In this document: in pieces, positions 7,981-15,902 of the stretch
Position numbering within the stretch: the first letter of the stretch is position 1
How the letters are laid out: every line of letters begins with the position of its first letter
Assembly (NCBI GenBank): GCA_017461005.1
Contig: JAFTZU010000115.1
Span: 1 to 46,988, forward strand
Reading direction: 5' to 3'
Source of the DNA: Clostridia bacterium
Lineage (GTDB): Bacteria > Bacillota > Clostridia > Oscillospirales > Acutalibacteraceae
DNA length: 46,988 nt
The notes under the pieces: model-generated
What the model was told of the DNA's origin: nothing
The model's database searches: none
The model's input: only the letters and a program-made list of their open reading frames with translations
Translations under genes and position numbers: made by a program

Positions 7981-8017
7981 AATGGGAAACTGATTTGCAT
8001 GGAATGGAGGCAGGCAG

Positions 8018-8647
8018 ATGCAGAAGATATTATGCTATGGCGATTCCAATACTTGGGGGCTGATTCCCGGAACGGAAGAGCGTTACCCGTGGGGTGTCCG
8101 CTGGACAAGCTTGCTTCAGGAAGAGTTGAAAACCAGAGATATTCGTATTCTGGAAGAAGGACTGTGCGGAAGAACAACCGCTTTTGATGATGCCTGCCGT
8201 GAAAACCGAAATGGGCTGAAAGCGTTGCCTTTGGTTCTGGAGCATCATGCGCCGCTCGATGCGGCTGTCCTTATGCTGGGCACCAATGACTGCAAATCGA
8301 CCTATCATGCATCAGCGAAGGTGATCGGTGAAGGAATATCTCTTTGTATCGATACGTTAAAGCAGGTGATCCCTGCCGGGAATATTCTGCTGATCTCGCC
8401 TCCGTTGCTGGGAGATGATGTATGGAAGCCGGAGAAAGATCCGGAGTTTGATGCCGATTCCGTTCGTGTCTGTGGGCAGCTTGAGGAGGTATATCGATCG
8501 ATAGCGCAAACGCAAGGGATCAAATACCTTTCGGCCGCCGATATCGTGGAGCCAAGTCCCGTCGATGATGAGCACATGACAGCTGATGGACACAGGAAAC
8601 TGGCACAGGCAGTATTCGAAAAAATTGATGAAATGATAATCGTATGA
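8018..8647 (+). CDS. SGNH/GDSL hydrolase (arylesterase-like)
   Basis: A 209-residue cytosolic esterase of the SGNH family. Block I is CYGDSNTWG (nucleophile S10), block III MLGTND (residues 87-91), and the C-terminal catalytic pair lies in DEHMTADGH. The GDSNTWG...RYPWGVRW pattern matches the arylesterase/TesA-like group, and the substrate is unknown. AATGGAGG precedes the ATG. Codon use is clearly less GC-rich than in neighbouring genes (many A- and T-ending codons), which together with the broken gene downstream suggests acquisition or relaxed selection. Confidence 0.85.
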   Translation: MQKILCYGDSNTWGLIPGTEERYPWGVRWTSLLQEELKTRDIRILEEGLCGRTTAFDDACRENRNGLKALPLVLEHHAPLDAAVLMLGTNDCKSTYHASAKVIGEGISLCIDTLKQVIPAGNILLISPPLLGDDVWKPEKDPEFDADSVRVCGQLEEVYRSIAQTQGIKYLSAADIVEPSPVDDEHMTADGHRKLAQAVFEKIDEMIIV

Positions 8648-8662
8648 ACCTGGAGAACTAGT

Positions 8663-9145
8663 TTGGCAAAGAAAGAAAACAGTTTTAAGGATTATGATAT
8701 TACGACTCAGTGGCAGATATTCCGCGGGGCGGTCACCTTCCCGCTGCGTATGCAGCGAATAAACGAATCATCGCTGAGGATCGCCCATTGGCTTGAACAG
8801 CGAGAAAATGTAACGTTTGTATCATATCCGGGACTGCCCGGCAACCGCGGATATGATACTGCAATAAAGCAGATGAAAAACGGGTACGGGGGAGTGATCT
8901 CGTTTGGACTGAATGCCGATGACAGGATCGTGGAACGATTCTGCGCAAAGCTCAGGGTGGTGACCTTTGCCGTCTCTCTCGGACACGACGAGAGCCTCAT
9001 CTTCCCGCAACCCAGCTATGACGAGCGAATCAACCTGTATCCAAAGCAGTTCCAGGAGGGATTTCTCCGTTTCAGTGTCGGTTTGGAAGAGCCGGGGGAC
9101 ATTATTGAGGATCTGGATCAGGCACTTCGTGGGGTAGGATTATAA
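8663..9145 (+). pseudogene. Truncated Cys/Met-metabolism PLP enzyme (C-terminal part only)
   Basis: A 160-codon frame with a TTG at 8663 and no clear ribosome site. From about residue 16 it matches the C-terminal domain of cystathionine gamma-synthase/methionine gamma-lyase-type enzymes: RGAVTFPLRMQRINESS (compare the usual RGLxTLxLRMxRHxxNA), YPGLPGNRGYD, GGVISFGL, and the closing LRFSVGLEEPGDIIEDLDQAL. The whole PLP-binding domain, including the catalytic lysine, is missing, so it cannot be an active enzyme. The first dozen residues look random. It shares the atypical composition of the esterase gene just upstream and is probably a relic of a deletion. An expressed domain fragment is less likely. 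Confidence 0.75.
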
Positions 9146-9146
9146 A

Positions 9147-9194
9147 AAGAAGCTCTGTTGTGAATGGATCGTTCACAACAGAGCTTCTTACTTT
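9147..9194. terminator. Bidirectional terminator
   Basis: An 18-bp perfect stem (AAGAAGCTCTGTTGTGAA, 9147-9164, with its complement at 9172-9189) separates the convergent esterase islet and the wall operon. T-runs or A-runs flank both sides. Confidence 0.85.
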
Positions 9195-10556
9195 TTACTC
9201 AACGTACCGGTCGAGGGCATCCTGCATGATCGTGTTGGCGATGGGGATGCAGTTCGTGAGACCGTAGCCGCCGGACTTCTCGAGGACGACGACGATGGCG
9301 AGGGGCAGGTCCTCTCTCTGGGAGTACCCGACGAACAGCGTGTGGGGCTCGGCGCCGGAGACCTGAGCGGTACCGGTCTTGCCGCACATCTGGAGGTTTG
9401 GGAACTTCGAGTCGGAGTAGTAGTTCGTGACGTTCGACCGCAGGAGGTTGTCGAGCTGGGCGGCGACGTCCGAGGACACGTAGTTGAGAGTGCCGATGTT
9501 CACCGACCGTTTGATGAGGGTCGGGGTCGGCGTGGCGCCGGTCTTGTTCGCGATGGCGCCCATGATGGTGATCTCGTGGCAGGGGTTCAGCATCGTCTGG
9601 CCCTGGCCGATGCCGGTCCAGCCCCGGTCGATGGGGTAGGCGTCCTCGAGGGAGAACGTGGAGTCGGCGCACTCGATGCCGTTGACGTTGATGCTCGAAT
9701 TGAAGCCGAACTCCTCGGCGGTGGCCGTCATCTGTTCATTGGTGAGCTCCGCGGCCGCGATGGCGGCGAAGGCGGAGTTACAGGACTGGTTCAGCGCCTG
9801 GCGGAACGTGACTCTGCCGTGGACGCCGTTACACTTGACCTGGCTGCCCCGGACGACCGTGTAGGCGCCGTTGCAGGTGAAGGACTGGTCCATGATGTTG
9901 TCGATGTTCTCGAGGGCCGAGGCGGCCGTGATGACCTTGAAGGTGGAACCCGGGGTGTACCGGCCCTTGAAGAACCGGTTCATGTAGACGGCGTTCCAGC
10001 GGTCCTGGGACGTGTCGATGTTCGGCTTGTGCTCGATGTCGTACGTCGGGAGCGACATGGCGACGAGGACTTCGCCGGTCTTGTAGTTGTAGACGCCGAC
10101 ACAGCCCTGCTCGTAACCCTTCTCCGTGACGGCCTTGTACGCGGTGGCGGAGAGGCCGGCGTCGATGGTCAGGGTCAGGTCGTGGGGCTTCTCCTTCATG
10201 GAGTAGAGGCCGTTGACGAGGTCGTAACCGGTGAGCTGGGACGCGAACGCGGTCTGCGCGCCGGTCGAGATGTACCCTTCCGCGTCGCCGACGACGTGGA
10301 GGGTGGCCTTCCGGACGGTGGAACTGGAGTTGTACTCCCGGTTGCCGTTGACGGTCTGGACGAGTATATCGCCGTTGCGGTCATAGACCGTGGCGCCGCC
10401 GACGAGGCCGTTGGAAGAATAGATGTGTTTGTTATAGGGCTGCATGACCCACTGACGGGCGTTCGTCCCGAACAGGAATGCCAGGATGCCGAGTCCGATG
10501 AGGAACGCGATGGCGAGGGCATACATCCACCTGGTCCGTTTAAAGATCCGATTCAT
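9195..10556 (-). CDS. Class B penicillin-binding protein (PbpA/FtsI-like)
   Basis: A 453-residue transpeptidase that crosslinks peptidoglycan, anchored by one N-terminal membrane helix (residues 12-30). All three active-site motifs are present: STFK (204-207), SCN (258-260) and KTGTA (393-397). The N-terminal pedestal domain is short, as in the PbpA proteins paired with RodA in FHA/RodA/PBP operons of actinobacteria. It is the last gene of a three-gene minus-strand operon, 17 bases after the FtsW/RodA-like gene, its expected glycosyltransferase partner. Whether it serves elongation, division or sporulation is not decidable here. Confidence 0.92.
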   Translation of the reverse strand: MNRIFKRTRWMYALAIAFLIGLGILAFLFGTNARQWVMQPYNKHIYSSNGLVGGATVYDRNGDILVQTVNGNREYNSSSTVRKATLHVVGDAEGYISTGAQTAFASQLTGYDLVNGLYSMKEKPHDLTLTIDAGLSATAYKAVTEKGYEQGCVGVYNYKTGEVLVAMSLPTYDIEHKPNIDTSQDRWNAVYMNRFFKGRYTPGSTFKVITAASALENIDNIMDQSFTCNGAYTVVRGSQVKCNGVHGRVTFRQALNQSCNSAFAAIAAAELTNEQMTATAEEFGFNSSINVNGIECADSTFSLEDAYPIDRGWTGIGQGQTMLNPCHEITIMGAIANKTGATPTPTLIKRSVNIGTLNYVSSDVAAQLDNLLRSNVTNYYSDSKFPNLQMCGKTGTAQVSGAEPHTLFVGYSQREDLPLAIVVVLEKSGGYGLTNCIPIANTIMQDALDRYVE

Positions 10557-10573
10557 AGACTACACGCACCTCC

Positions 10574-11791
10574 TCAGGACTTCCGTCCGGCCCAGGTCCG
10601 GTTGTCGGCCGCCTTGATGAACGCGAGGAGGCCCCAGCAGGAAATGGTACTGGAACCGCCGCGGGACACGAAGGGCAGGGTGACGCCGGTCATGGGCAGA
10701 AGGTCCGTGACGCCGAAGATGTTGAGGGCCGCCTGGAAGATCAGCAGCGAACCCGCCGCCACAGAGGCGATGGAGTAGAACGCGCTGCGGGAGCCCTTGG
10801 CGTTGCGGACACTGTGGACAAAGATGACGACGTAGGCGAGGGCCACGATGAACGCGATGATGAGGCCCCATTCCTCGGCGACGACGCCAAAGATGAGGTC
10901 TTCGACCGCGGCGAAGACATTGCGCAGTTTGCCCTTGCCGATGCCCATCCCGAGCAGTCCTCCGGACACCGAGTAGGTCAGCACGCGGGTCTGCTGCATG
11001 CCGTTGCCGTAGGGGGTGTCCCAGATGTGCCGGTAGGTGGCGAATCGGTTCATGACGTAGTTCCTCTTGATGAGGACGACGAGGACCGCGGCCATGCCGG
11101 CGGCGAGGATGACGAAGAGGATGGTCCGTACATCGCCCGAGCGCATGAAGCCGAGGACGACGAACGTGAAGAAGAATATGAGTGCCGTACCGAGGTCTCG
11201 CATGAGGAACAAAAGCCCGATGCAGATGACCGCGAAGATGGCGTAGCGGGTGATGTGTTTGGTGGTCTGGATCTTCTCCAGCGTCGCGGCGCCGACGAAA
11301 ATGAAGGCGATCTTGACGATCTCGGACGGCTGGAAGGAGAACCCGCCGATCTGCACCCAGTTGTACGCGCCGTTTCGGTTCGACGCGAAGATGAGGCCGA
11401 TGGCGAGGAGCCCGATGGCGATGATCTCCATGGGCACGTGGAACTTCTCCGCCCGGTCGACGTTGGCGAGCATCCACAACAGGGCGATGTACAGAGCAAA
11501 GCCCAGGGCGACGGCCAGGAACTGGGTGAAGAGCGTGCTGGTGCCTTTGGTCGCGACGACCGCGAGCCCGATGCCGGTCAGAAAGAACGCGACGAACTCG
11601 ATGGCGGGACTCGACTTTCGCAGAACAAAGGACGAGGTGATCGACCAGCCCCATTCGATGAGGAGGTAGATCGCCAGAATGGTGGCGGCAAAGTAGTTGA
11701 TGCCGTCTTCCACGAAGATGACCTGAGCGAAGGAGATCAGCTGGAAGGCGGTGATCAGCAGCATGGTGGGGATCCACCGGGGACCGCTCAT
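10574..11791 (-). CDS. FtsW/RodA/SpoVE-family peptidoglycan glycosyltransferase
   Basis: A 405-residue SEDS protein with about ten membrane helices. Family landmarks are NGAYNWVQIGGFSFQPSEIVK (the conserved GxxxWxxxGxxxxQPSE region), the MRDLGTALIFF segment carrying the catalytic-loop Asp, YGNGMQQTRVLTYSVSGG near the ...QxxxSxxAxxxGG position, and the C-terminal PMTGVTLPFVSRGGSS. It polymerises glycan strands together with the downstream PBP. ATG with GGAGATGATAG upstream. It lies between the FHA gene (12-base gap) and the PBP gene. Confidence 0.93.
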   Translation of the reverse strand: MSGPRWIPTMLLITAFQLISFAQVIFVEDGINYFAATILAIYLLIEWGWSITSSFVLRKSSPAIEFVAFFLTGIGLAVVATKGTSTLFTQFLAVALGFALYIALLWMLANVDRAEKFHVPMEIIAIGLLAIGLIFASNRNGAYNWVQIGGFSFQPSEIVKIAFIFVGAATLEKIQTTKHITRYAIFAVICIGLLFLMRDLGTALIFFFTFVVLGFMRSGDVRTILFVILAAGMAAVLVVLIKRNYVMNRFATYRHIWDTPYGNGMQQTRVLTYSVSGGLLGMGIGKGKLRNVFAAVEDLIFGVVAEEWGLIIAFIVALAYVVIFVHSVRNAKGSRSAFYSIASVAAGSLLIFQAALNIFGVTDLLPMTGVTLPFVSRGGSSTISCWGLLAFIKAADNRTWAGRKS

Positions 11792-11803
11792 ACTATCATC
11801 TCC

Positions 11804-12616
11804 TTATCTCGGGTCGTTGAATTTGATGGTGTAGCCGCAGACTTCGATGATGTCGGAGTCGTGGAGCGGCATGGGCTCGTTGACTTCGACGCCGTTCAGA
11901 AGGGTGCCGGCGACGGAGTCGAGGTCTTCGATCATCCAGCGGCCGTGGGCGTTCCGGGACACCAGGGCGTGGTACTTCGACACGCTCTGGCGGTTGATGC
12001 GGATGTGGCTCTCCTCGCTGCGGCCGATGAGGACTTCGTCCATGTCATCGATCTCCATGACTTCACCGGTGATGCAGTTCTCGAGATTGCAGCCCGCCTC
12101 GCGGACCATCTGGGGAATGACGATGTCGCCCGGTGCCCGCCGGTCGTCATACATGAACTGTTTCTCGTTCTGCTCCGGCTTGGCATAGGCGTTCGAATAG
12201 TTGGGTGTGATGACCTCCGGCAGCTCTTCATAGAACTTGAACATGGCGTTGCCGAAGATGAGCGTGTCGCCGTTTTCTAAGAACTTCTTCTCCACGACCC
12301 GGTCCTTGTTGACGTAAGTGCCGGTCTTGGAGTTGGTGTCGAAGAGGATCCACTTGCCGCCCCGCCGGGCGATGACCGCGTGGAACCGGGACACGGTATT
12401 GTAATTGAGGACGATGTCGCAGAGTTTGCTTCGTCCGATGGAAGTCTCAAACTGACGCAGCGCCATACTGTCGCCGTTGGCGGCATTGACGACGTAGCCG
12501 ATGGTCCCGGTCTTCCGGTTGCCCCGGATGAGCACGCCGCCGCAGCTGACCAGGATGAGTCCTGCCAGCACGGGGAGGAGCCAGCGGCCGATGGCCGTGA
12601 TGAGTTCCAGTGACAT
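11804..12616 (-). CDS. Membrane-anchored protein with two FHA domains
   Basis: A 270-residue protein with one N-terminal membrane helix (about residues 8-26) and two forkhead-associated domains. The first (about residues 45-120) has SIGRSKLCDIVL...VSRFHAVI...NSKTGTYVN. The second (about 180-265) has VLIGRSEESHIRI...VSKYHALV...SVAGTLLNGVEV. FHA domains bind phosphothreonine, so this is probably a phosphorylation-responsive scaffold for the wall machinery in the same operon. No Ser/Thr kinase is present in the window. The ATG at 12616 was chosen over an in-frame GTG at 12625 because the GTG overlaps the AGAGAGG ribosome site, which is 8 bases from the ATG. Confidence 0.88.
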   Translation of the reverse strand: MSLELITAIGRWLLPVLAGLILVSCGGVLIRGNRKTGTIGYVVNAANGDSMALRQFETSIGRSKLCDIVLNYNTVSRFHAVIARRGGKWILFDTNSKTGTYVNKDRVVEKKFLENGDTLIFGNAMFKFYEELPEVITPNYSNAYAKPEQNEKQFMYDDRRAPGDIVIPQMVREAGCNLENCITGEVMEIDDMDEVLIGRSEESHIRINRQSVSKYHALVSRNAHGRWMIEDLDSVAGTLLNGVEVNEPMPLHDSDIIEVCGYTIKFNDPR

Positions 12617-12651
12617 CCACGTCACCTCTCTTTTATAAAGAAATCAGAGTT

Positions 12652-12680
12652 ATTATACCTAATTTAAAGGACCTTTTCCA
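12652..12680 (-). promoter_or_regulatory. Promoter of the FHA/FtsW/PBP operon
   Basis: On the minus strand, TATAAT (12652-12657) with a poor -35, TGGAAA (12675-12680), 17 bases away. About 35 bases upstream of the FHA start. Confidence 0.5.
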
Positions 12681-12753
12681 CTCTTTCGTCCCGGACTCCC
12701 TGTCTCCATGGGGCGATTTGTCGCTTGTTTCCAAAAAAATGGGGCGTCTCTAC

Positions 12754-12782
12754 TTGCTTTTTATAGTATTGTTTGCTAAAAT
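12754..12782 (+). promoter_or_regulatory. Promoter of the 64-residue membrane protein
   Basis: TTGCTT (12754-12759), a 17-base spacer and TAAAAT (12777-12782), about 65 bases upstream of the ATG at 12846. Confidence 0.55.
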
Positions 12783-12845
12783 CGGAAGTAATCAAAACCA
12801 CTTTTGAACGATTTTGAATTCCAAACTAAGAGGGGATAGTTTTTT

Positions 12846-13040
12846 ATGATCAGTGCAACCATCGTCCTTGTATTAATGATCGTCGCTCTGCTTATCAGCT
12901 TGATGGGCATTATGTTCGCATTCCTTTCCATCATCCTGAACTACACCGGTAGAAGCAAATCCTACGACAGAGCCGCTATCAAAATGTCCAAGGCCAACGA
13001 CCCGAAACCTGCCAAGAAGTCCAAGAAAGAGCAGGCGTAA
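12846..13040 (+). CDS. Small membrane protein with basic tail
   Basis: A 64-residue protein. Residues 2-32 form one long hydrophobic segment (ISATIVLVLMIVALLISLMG onward), and the last 30 residues are strongly basic (RSKSYDRAAIKMSKANDPK, then a KKSKKEQA-type end). It has its own promoter and terminator, so it is a monocistronic unit. AAGAGGGG is upstream, though spaced rather far from the ATG. No family was recognised. The topology suggests an N-out, C-in protein whose tail could contact nucleic acid or acidic lipids; that is inference. Confidence 0.65.
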   Translation: MISATIVLVLMIVALLISLMGIMFAFLSIILNYTGRSKSYDRAAIKMSKANDPKPAKKSKKEQA

Positions 13041-13063
13041 GTCTCGTAACGAACAACTGAAAT

Positions 13064-13098
13064 GGGCCCGCTTGATGACTGCAAGCGGGTCTCTTTTT
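13064..13098 (+). terminator. Intrinsic terminator
   Basis: CCCGCTTG (13067-13074) pairs with CAAGCGGG (13082-13089), followed by TCTCTTTTTCT. Confidence 0.75.
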
Positions 13099-13120
13099 CT
13101 CTTCATCCCCCTGACAGAAA

Positions 13121-13131
13121 GGCGATTTACC
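13121..13131 (+). repeat. Recurrent intergenic element (exact GGCGATTTACC)
   Basis: One of four exact copies of this 11-mer in intergenic DNA of the window. Here it sits between the ribosome site and the ATG of the nucleotidase gene. Confidence 0.5.
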
Positions 13132-13133
13132 CC

Positions 13134-13709
13134 ATGAACAACGAATTCTACGCGATGATCTCCCGCATGAAATACATCGACCGCTGGGCGCTCATGCGCA
13201 ACACCGAGGCGGAGAACCTCATGCAGCACTCCTACGAAGTGGCGGTGCTCGCCCATGCGCTCTGCGTCCTCGGCAACACCCGCTGCGGCATGGACCTCGA
13301 CGCCGACAAGGCTGCCGTCGCGGCCCTGTACCACGACGCGTCTGAGATCCTCACGGGCGATATGCCGACCCCGGTCAAGTACTACAGCGACGAGATCCGC
13401 GACGCGTACAAGCATGTGGAGTCCATCGCCACGTCGAAACTTCTCGACATGCTGCCGGAGGACCTGCGCCCCGCCTACACCGAAGCCCTGGCCCCGGAGG
13501 ACGCCGACCTGAAACGCATCGTGAAGGCGGCGGACAAACTCAGCGCGCTCATCAAGTGCATCGAAGAGGCGAAGGCCGGGAACAAGGAGTTCGACAAGGC
13601 CTATGAGTCCACCCTCCGTTCCATCCACGCGCTGGAGTGTGAACCGGCGGAGATCTTCCTCTCGGAGTTCATCGATTCGTACGGACTGACCCTCGACCAA
13701 CTGCGCTGA
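13134..13709 (+). CDS. yfbR: HD-domain 5'-deoxynucleotidase (YfbR-like)
   Basis: A 191-residue metal-dependent phosphohydrolase that removes the phosphate from deoxynucleoside monophosphates. Family marks are RMKYIDRWALMRNTEAENL..QHSYEVA near the start, the metal-binding HD pair in LYHDASEILTGDMPTPVKY (around residue 65), and the late KAADKLSALIKC helix. The ATG at 13134 has AGAAAGG upstream. It is flanked by terminators on both sides, so it is a single-gene unit; the recurrent 11-mer GGCGATTTACC touches its start region. Confidence 0.9.
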   Translation: MNNEFYAMISRMKYIDRWALMRNTEAENLMQHSYEVAVLAHALCVLGNTRCGMDLDADKAAVAALYHDASEILTGDMPTPVKYYSDEIRDAYKHVESIATSKLLDMLPEDLRPAYTEALAPEDADLKRIVKAADKLSALIKCIEEAKAGNKEFDKAYESTLRSIHALECEPAEIFLSEFIDSYGLTLDQLR

Positions 13710-13723
13710 CCGTTTCAAAACTG

Positions 13724-13757
13724 AACGAACACTCTCGTTTGAGGGTGTTCGTTTTTT
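13724..13757 (+). terminator. Intrinsic terminator
   Basis: AACGAACACTCTC pairs with GAGGGTGTTCGTT around GTTT, followed by TTTTGTTTTG. Confidence 0.85.
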
Positions 13758-13780
13758 GTTTTGTTAAAAATCAGTATCAT

Positions 13781-13822
13781 ATTTGAAAAAAGCGGACCAT
13801 TTCTGAGAAAAATTTTTCAAAT
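13781..13822. promoter_or_regulatory. Long AT-rich inverted repeat upstream of Crp-like gene
   Basis: ATTTGAAAAA (13781-13790) and TTTTTCAAAT (13813-13822) are perfect inverted arms 22 bases apart. A TATACT (13868-13873) lies downstream and could be the -10 for the regulator gene. The repeat may be an operator, possibly autoregulatory. Confidence 0.35.
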
Positions 13823-13906
13823 GTTAACATAAGTGAACGACAGCCGGGGGCTTTTTCTGCAAAATAGTATACTGCAGTAAAAAATCACCACATGGGGGAA
13901 CCGCAC

Positions 13907-14584
13907 ATGTCCAATCTTTCCACCGGCCCGAAGCCGGTATCCCGGCGTGAACAGGAACGGGAACGGAGACGGCGGAAAAAGGCCTGGGTCACAGAGTCGC
14001 CTCTGGATATCCGGGCGTTCTACCGGGACTCGCTCGGTGTGCAGGGAGACGAAGTCCTGGACCTTTATACGAAAAATACGAATTATGTTTACCGGAACAA
14101 GGGAGAAGTGTTCATCCACGCCGGAGAACCGGTCTCCACGGTCCGCTTCGTCATCAGCGGCGTGTCCAGAAGCTACGTCCTCGGCCCGGAGGGGCAGGAC
14201 AACGTCATCTGCTTCGGGTACCGGTACGGCCAGCCGGTCCTGGGCGCCTCCAGCCTGTCCTCGACGACCTCGCTTTTCGTGGAGGCGGTCACCGATATGG
14301 AGACTCTGGAAGTGCCAACGTCTGTCATCCGGCAGGGCATCCAGATGGACTTTTCCAACGCGTCCGTCTACGAGCGCCTCCTGGCGGAGGACCACGACAA
14401 CCAGACCCGCATCCAGATCGTCCTCAACACGATGAACGGGGAAGAACGGTACCGCTGGTTCCGGAAGGACTACGCCGAGATCATCGACGACGTTCCGCAG
14501 AACTATGTGGCCTCGTTCCTCGGCCTTCAGCCCCAGTCCCTGTCCCGCATCAAGCGGACTCTGAAGGAACAGGACGAGACGTAA
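13907..14584 (+). CDS. Crp/Fnr-like transcriptional regulator
   Basis: A 225-residue protein. The central part looks like a cyclic-nucleotide-binding beta-barrel (KGEVFIHAGEPVSTVRFVISG, then SRSYVLGPEGQDN and the glycine turn VLGASSL). The C-terminal part carries a helix-turn-helix ending FLGLQPQSLSRIKRTLKE, as in Crp/Fnr proteins. No Fnr-type cysteine cluster is visible. A very basic N-terminal stretch (RREQERERRRRKK) precedes the sensor domain and is unusual. The ATG at 13907 was preferred to 13892 because GGGGGAA sits correctly before it. Confidence 0.8.
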   Translation: MSNLSTGPKPVSRREQERERRRRKKAWVTESPLDIRAFYRDSLGVQGDEVLDLYTKNTNYVYRNKGEVFIHAGEPVSTVRFVISGVSRSYVLGPEGQDNVICFGYRYGQPVLGASSLSSTTSLFVEAVTDMETLEVPTSVIRQGIQMDFSNASVYERLLAEDHDNQTRIQIVLNTMNGEERYRWFRKDYAEIIDDVPQNYVASFLGLQPQSLSRIKRTLKEQDET

Positions 14585-14609
14585 GGACCATTCCACAATA
14601 CGACACAGA

Positions 14610-14641
14610 CCTCTCTCAGACGCTCTGAGGGAGGCTTTTTG
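14610..14641 (+). terminator. Intrinsic terminator
   Basis: CCTCTCTCAGA pairs (one G-U) with TCTGAGGGAGG around CGC, then CTTTTTTG. Confidence 0.8.
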
Positions 14642-14683
14642 TTGCAAAGCGGCGCCGTGCCGGAGCATAAGAAAGGGGTTTAC

Positions 14684-14711
14684 TTGACACATCGTTTGAA
14701 TTGTGTAAAAT
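14684..14711 (+). promoter_or_regulatory. Promoter of the CHAP-domain gene
   Basis: TTGACA (14684-14689), a 16-base spacer and TAAAAT (14706-14711), about 85 bases before the start codon. Confidence 0.7.
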
Positions 14712-14798
14712 ACATTGAGCTTTTGTTTCGGGCGGTTCATACGGACCGGTTTTCGGACAAGCGAAAAGGGAGAAATACACAAACAGAAAGAGGATTCG

Positions 14799-15818
14799 AT
14801 GACACCCGCTTTGACGCGGTCGCGGAAAACACTCGCGGCCATCCTACTCATCGGTTCCATCCTGATCCTGTCTGTGGCAGGCGGCATCATCTACACGCTG
14901 GCCGGCAGCAACCCGGGCATCAACGGGAACGGGACGGATGGCATCTACATCAACATCTACGGTCCTGCCTATCAGAACCTTGCGAAACGCACCTCGAACG
15001 CTTACGGCAGAGGCGGCTGCACCTGGTACGCCGGTGCCCGCGCCTCTGAACTGACCGACCTGGACCTCGGGCTCCACAGCCCGAAGAACTGGTACAACAA
15101 TGTGGCCCAGACCTACGGCTTCACGAAGTCGTCGAAACCGGTCGCCAAGGGCTTCGCCATCTTCTCGAACCATATGGTGGTGGTCGAGCGGGTGAACGGC
15201 GACACCCTGACCATTTCGGAGGGCTCCAACCCCGGCGCTTCCGACGCGGCCCACGGCTACTGTGCCATCCGGACCGTATCCCGGAACACGCTGGAAAACG
15301 GCAACTACAAAGGCCAGTCCTTCATCGGCTACATCGACCTGCACGTGTCTTCGGACAACGCGCCGACCTATGACTCGAAGCCCGCGGACCCCAACGCCGT
15401 CTATGTGGCACAGGGTCGCGTCGACCGCCAGTGGCACGCCTACCGCGGCGATGAAGTGGCGAAGGACTATACCGGCATCGCTCTCGGCAAATACGGCTGG
15501 TGGCGTGTCGTGAACGGCAACGTCCAGTTCGGCGTCAAAGGCGTCTTCCAGAACGAACTCGGCTGGTGGTACGTGAACGACGGCAAAGTCGACTTTTCCC
15601 ACAACGGCGTCGAGAACAACGTCCACGGCTGGTGGAAGATCTCGAACGGCGCGGTGGACTTCGGCTTCACCGGTATCGCCTCCAACGAGCACGGCACCTG
15701 GTACCTCGAGAACGGCAAGGTCGACTTTTCGAAGAACGACACGGTCGTTTACAACGATGTGTCTTATCAGGTGGAAAACGGTAAAGCGACCCGCCTCGCG
15801 GACGCGGCAACGGCCTGA
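14799..15818 (+). CDS. Membrane-anchored CHAP-domain protein with Trp/Gly repeats
   Basis: A 339-residue exported protein. Residues 10-33 form a signal anchor. A CHAP domain (about residues 50-190) has its catalytic Cys in GRGGCTWYAGARA and His in SNHMVVVERV, so it is likely a peptidoglycan amidase or endopeptidase. The C-terminal third contains four repeats of about 21 residues of the type GWWxxxNGxVDFxxxGV (GKYGWWRVVNGNVQF, NELGWWYVNDGKVDF, NVHGWWKISNGAVDF, NEHGTWYLENGKVDF), probably a wall-binding module. The ATG at 14799 has AAAGAGG upstream. The convergent gene downstream has the same repeat type. Confidence 0.85.
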   Translation: MTPALTRSRKTLAAILLIGSILILSVAGGIIYTLAGSNPGINGNGTDGIYINIYGPAYQNLAKRTSNAYGRGGCTWYAGARASELTDLDLGLHSPKNWYNNVAQTYGFTKSSKPVAKGFAIFSNHMVVVERVNGDTLTISEGSNPGASDAAHGYCAIRTVSRNTLENGNYKGQSFIGYIDLHVSSDNAPTYDSKPADPNAVYVAQGRVDRQWHAYRGDEVAKDYTGIALGKYGWWRVVNGNVQFGVKGVFQNELGWWYVNDGKVDFSHNGVENNVHGWWKISNGAVDFGFTGIASNEHGTWYLENGKVDFSKNDTVVYNDVSYQVENGKATRLADAATA

Positions 15819-15848
15819 CCGTTCGAAAAAGAACATCCAACCAAAAAG

Positions 15849-15885
15849 AACCCGTCTCTCGGAACTCCGAAAGACGGGTTTTTCT
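15849..15885. terminator. Bidirectional terminator
   Basis: AACCCGTCT pairs with AGACGGGTT, with the stem continuing TCGGA/TCCGA-like, between convergent genes. TTTTTCTT follows on the plus side and an A-rich run lies on the other. Confidence 0.75.
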
Positions 15886-15902
15886 TATTGGGATGGAAGG
15901 GG

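Noticed and set aside
8663..9145. Functional cystathionine lyase/synthase
   Set aside because: The PLP-binding domain and catalytic lysine are missing.
9342..10778. Long open frame on the plus strand opposite the PBP gene
   Set aside because: It is the reverse-strand shadow of the PBP coding sequence, with no ribosome site or recognisable domains. The same applies to other long antisense frames, for example opposite malQ-ppdK, ileS and the sensor kinase.
14610..14641. Riboswitch upstream of the CHAP gene
   Set aside because: The only clear structure is a simple terminator of the preceding regulator gene; the promoter lies after it.
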